Shown: positions 62,858-64,000 of the stretch, piece after piece | Layout: each line of letters begins with the position of its first letter | Position numbering within the stretch: the first letter of the stretch is position 1 | Assembly (NCBI RefSeq): GCF_900106015.1 | Contig: NZ_LT629797.1 | Span: forward strand, 992,001 to 1,056,000 | DNA from: Pseudomonas sihuiensis | Lineage (GTDB): Bacteria > Pseudomonadota > Gammaproteobacteria > Pseudomonadales > Pseudomonadaceae | DNA: 64,000 nucleotides | Direction of reading: 5' to 3' | The notes under the pieces: model-generated | The model's database searches: none | Seen by the model: only the letters and a program-made list of their open reading frames with translations | Told to the model about the DNA's origin: nothing | Made by a program: the position numbers and the translations under genes

Positions 62858-63813
62858 TGCGTGCAGCGCTGAAGCCGCTCTGGCGGCGCTGGTTGGCCAG
62901 GCGTATTCCGCCTGCGGCCAGCGTGCGCCTGAATCAGCGGCGCATTTTCATTCTGCCCAGTCGGGTGGGGGCGGTCTTTGCGGTGGCCCTGCTGCTGATG
63001 CTGCTGGTGGGTATCAATTACCAGAACAGCCTGGCCTACGGCCTGACCTTTCTGCTGGTATCGGTGTTCGTCGTGACCATCCTGCATACCTATCGCAACC
63101 TGGCCGGGCTGGTGCTCAAGGCGGGCGGCGGCGGAGCGGTGTTCGTCGGCGAGCAGGCGCGCTTTCGCGTACGTCTGGAGAGTCGTGAGCGCGAGCACCA
63201 GGCCGTGGCGCTGGGCTGGCCACCGTCTGATCTGGTGGTGCGCGACGTGCCACGCCAGGGGCAGACCGAAGTGGATCTGAGCCTGCCCGCAGTGCGGCGC
63301 GGCTGGTTGCGGCCCGAGCGCCTACGGGTGGAAAGCCGCTTCCCGTTGGGTTTGCTGGTGGCCTGGAGCTGGGTCGATCTGGATCAGGCTGTGCTGGTCT
63401 ATCCGCGGCCGCTGGAGGGTGATTTGCCGCTGTCGGCGGGCCTGGGCGACGACGACGAGGAGGAGGGCATGCGTGCCCGCGGCCAGGGCGCCGATGACTT
63501 CCAGGGCCTGCGCGAGTATCAGCCGGGCGATTCGAAACGGCGTCTGGACTGGAAGGCCTATTCACGTGGCCAGGGCCTGCTGGTCAAGGATTTCGCCATG
63601 CTCAGCGGGCGTGACCTGTGGCTGGATTTCGACAGCCTGGGAGGCGACAGTGAAACGCGCCTTTCGCTGCTCTGTCATTGGGTGCTGCAGTTATCACAGC
63701 GTCAGCAGGCCTTCGGTCTGCAACTGCCGGGGCAGGTGATTGCCCCGGATTATGGCGAGGGCCACCGCGATGCCTGCCTGCGTGCCCTGGCGCTGTTCGG
63801 AGCGCGCGCATGA
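62857..63813 (+). CDS. DUF58 domain protein
   Basis: Membrane-anchored protein of 318 residues: two hydrophobic segments (about 35-55 and 60-80) followed by the DUF58/VWA-like domain with the signature PGDSKRRLDWKAYSRG. Partner of MoxR; role unknown. Overlaps tgpA by four bases. Confidence 0.92.
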   Translation: MRAALKPLWRRWLARRIPPAASVRLNQRRIFILPSRVGAVFAVALLLMLLVGINYQNSLAYGLTFLLVSVFVVTILHTYRNLAGLVLKAGGGGAVFVGEQARFRVRLESREREHQAVALGWPPSDLVVRDVPRQGQTEVDLSLPAVRRGWLRPERLRVESRFPLGLLVAWSWVDLDQAVLVYPRPLEGDLPLSAGLGDDDEEEGMRARGQGADDFQGLREYQPGDSKRRLDWKAYSRGQGLLVKDFAMLSGRDLWLDFDSLGGDSETRLSLLCHWVLQLSQRQQAFGLQLPGQVIAPDYGEGHRDACLRALALFGARA

Positions 63814-64000
63814 GCAGCCTGCCGGGTATCCCGCGTATTGCTCTGATCTGGTTGCTGGTCGCCCAGGTGCTGGTGATCGTGCCGCATCTGCTGCATTTGC
63901 CGTTGTGGATGATCGCGCTGTGGCTGGGCGCAGCGGCCTGGCGCGTACAGATTTTTCGCATGCGTGCCCCTTATCCCGGTGGTTGGGTCAAGGGCGGGCT
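63810..64000 (+). CDS. tgpA: Transglutaminase-like membrane protein TgpA, N-terminal part
   Basis: Only the first 63 residues are in the window. Two hydrophobic stretches (ALIWLLVAQVLVIVPHLLHL and WMIALWLGAAAWRVQIF) agree with the DUF3488 membrane domain of TgpA, a protein essential in P. aeruginosa. Its position after moxR-DUF58 supports the call. The gene is cut by the window end, not by mutation. Confidence 0.8.
   Translation, partial: MSSLPGIPRIALIWLLVAQVLVIVPHLLHLPLWMIALWLGAAAWRVQIFRMRAPYPGGWVKGG

Overview
The window looks like a chromosomal segment of a Pseudomonas species. G+C is high, genes are tightly packed with many 4-base (ATGA) or 1-base (TGATG) overlaps, and most genes have close Pseudomonas homologues in a recognisable order: htpG with a dienelactone hydrolase, fabB-fabA, gpsA-DUF4389-sixA-acyl-CoA ligase-thioesterase-AraC-LysE-hydrolases, selD-selU, colRS with its inaA operon, and moxR-DUF58-tgpA. 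From memory this order resembles the PA1596-PA1643 part of P. aeruginosa PAO1 with insertions; the species cannot be fixed from sequence alone. No rRNA, tRNA, CRISPR array or transposase was seen.

Layout. (1) 1-10 kb: two hot-dog thioesterases, an unknown membrane protein, htpG behind a near-consensus sigma-32 promoter, an MHYT-PAS hybrid kinase overlapping an HD-GYP response regulator, and a secreted dienelactone hydrolase. (2) 10-17 kb: an ECF sigma factor/anti-sigma pair and a DUF4394 secreted protein (the sigma gene and the DUF4394 gene share one promoter pattern), an SH3-like protein, pirin-OsmC, a soluble chemoreceptor and a secreted amidohydrolase. (3) 17.3-28.2 kb: a four-gene defence-like block on the minus strand: SNF2 helicase, Fic protein, very large DNA methyltransferase (Mod) and Res-type helicase-nuclease. 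The catalytic middle of mod is much more AT-rich than its ends. (4) 28.3-36.5 kb: an envelope-stress module around ColRS, with DgkA, an InaA-type kinase, a methyltransferase, an LtaS-like transferase, a PAP2 phosphatase, a dual-specificity phosphatase and a small lipoprotein. A 19-base ColR-type box lies upstream of both divergent operons. (5) 36.5-50.8 kb: chemoreceptor with a FliA-type promoter, fabB-fabA, a decayed hybrid sensor kinase, gpsA, sixA, lipid and hydrolase genes and a PerM-family transporter. (6) 50.9-55.2 kb: a very GC-rich four-gene MacAB-like export operon with two different permeases. (7) 55.2-64 kb: patatin, selD-selU, two copies of a MITE-like repeat, flavin reductase, a chemoreceptor, and moxR-DUF58-tgpA, the last cut by the window edge.

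How the genes work together. LtaS-like transfer from phospholipid releases diacylglycerol and DgkA recycles it, so both sides of the ColR-controlled region fit one lipid-remodelling response. fabA and fabB set unsaturated fatty acid supply and gpsA makes glycerol-3-phosphate. SelD supplies selenophosphate to SelU. The four-gene block is the best candidate for an undescribed system: it looks like an enlarged Type III restriction-modification pair with added Fic and SNF2 components.
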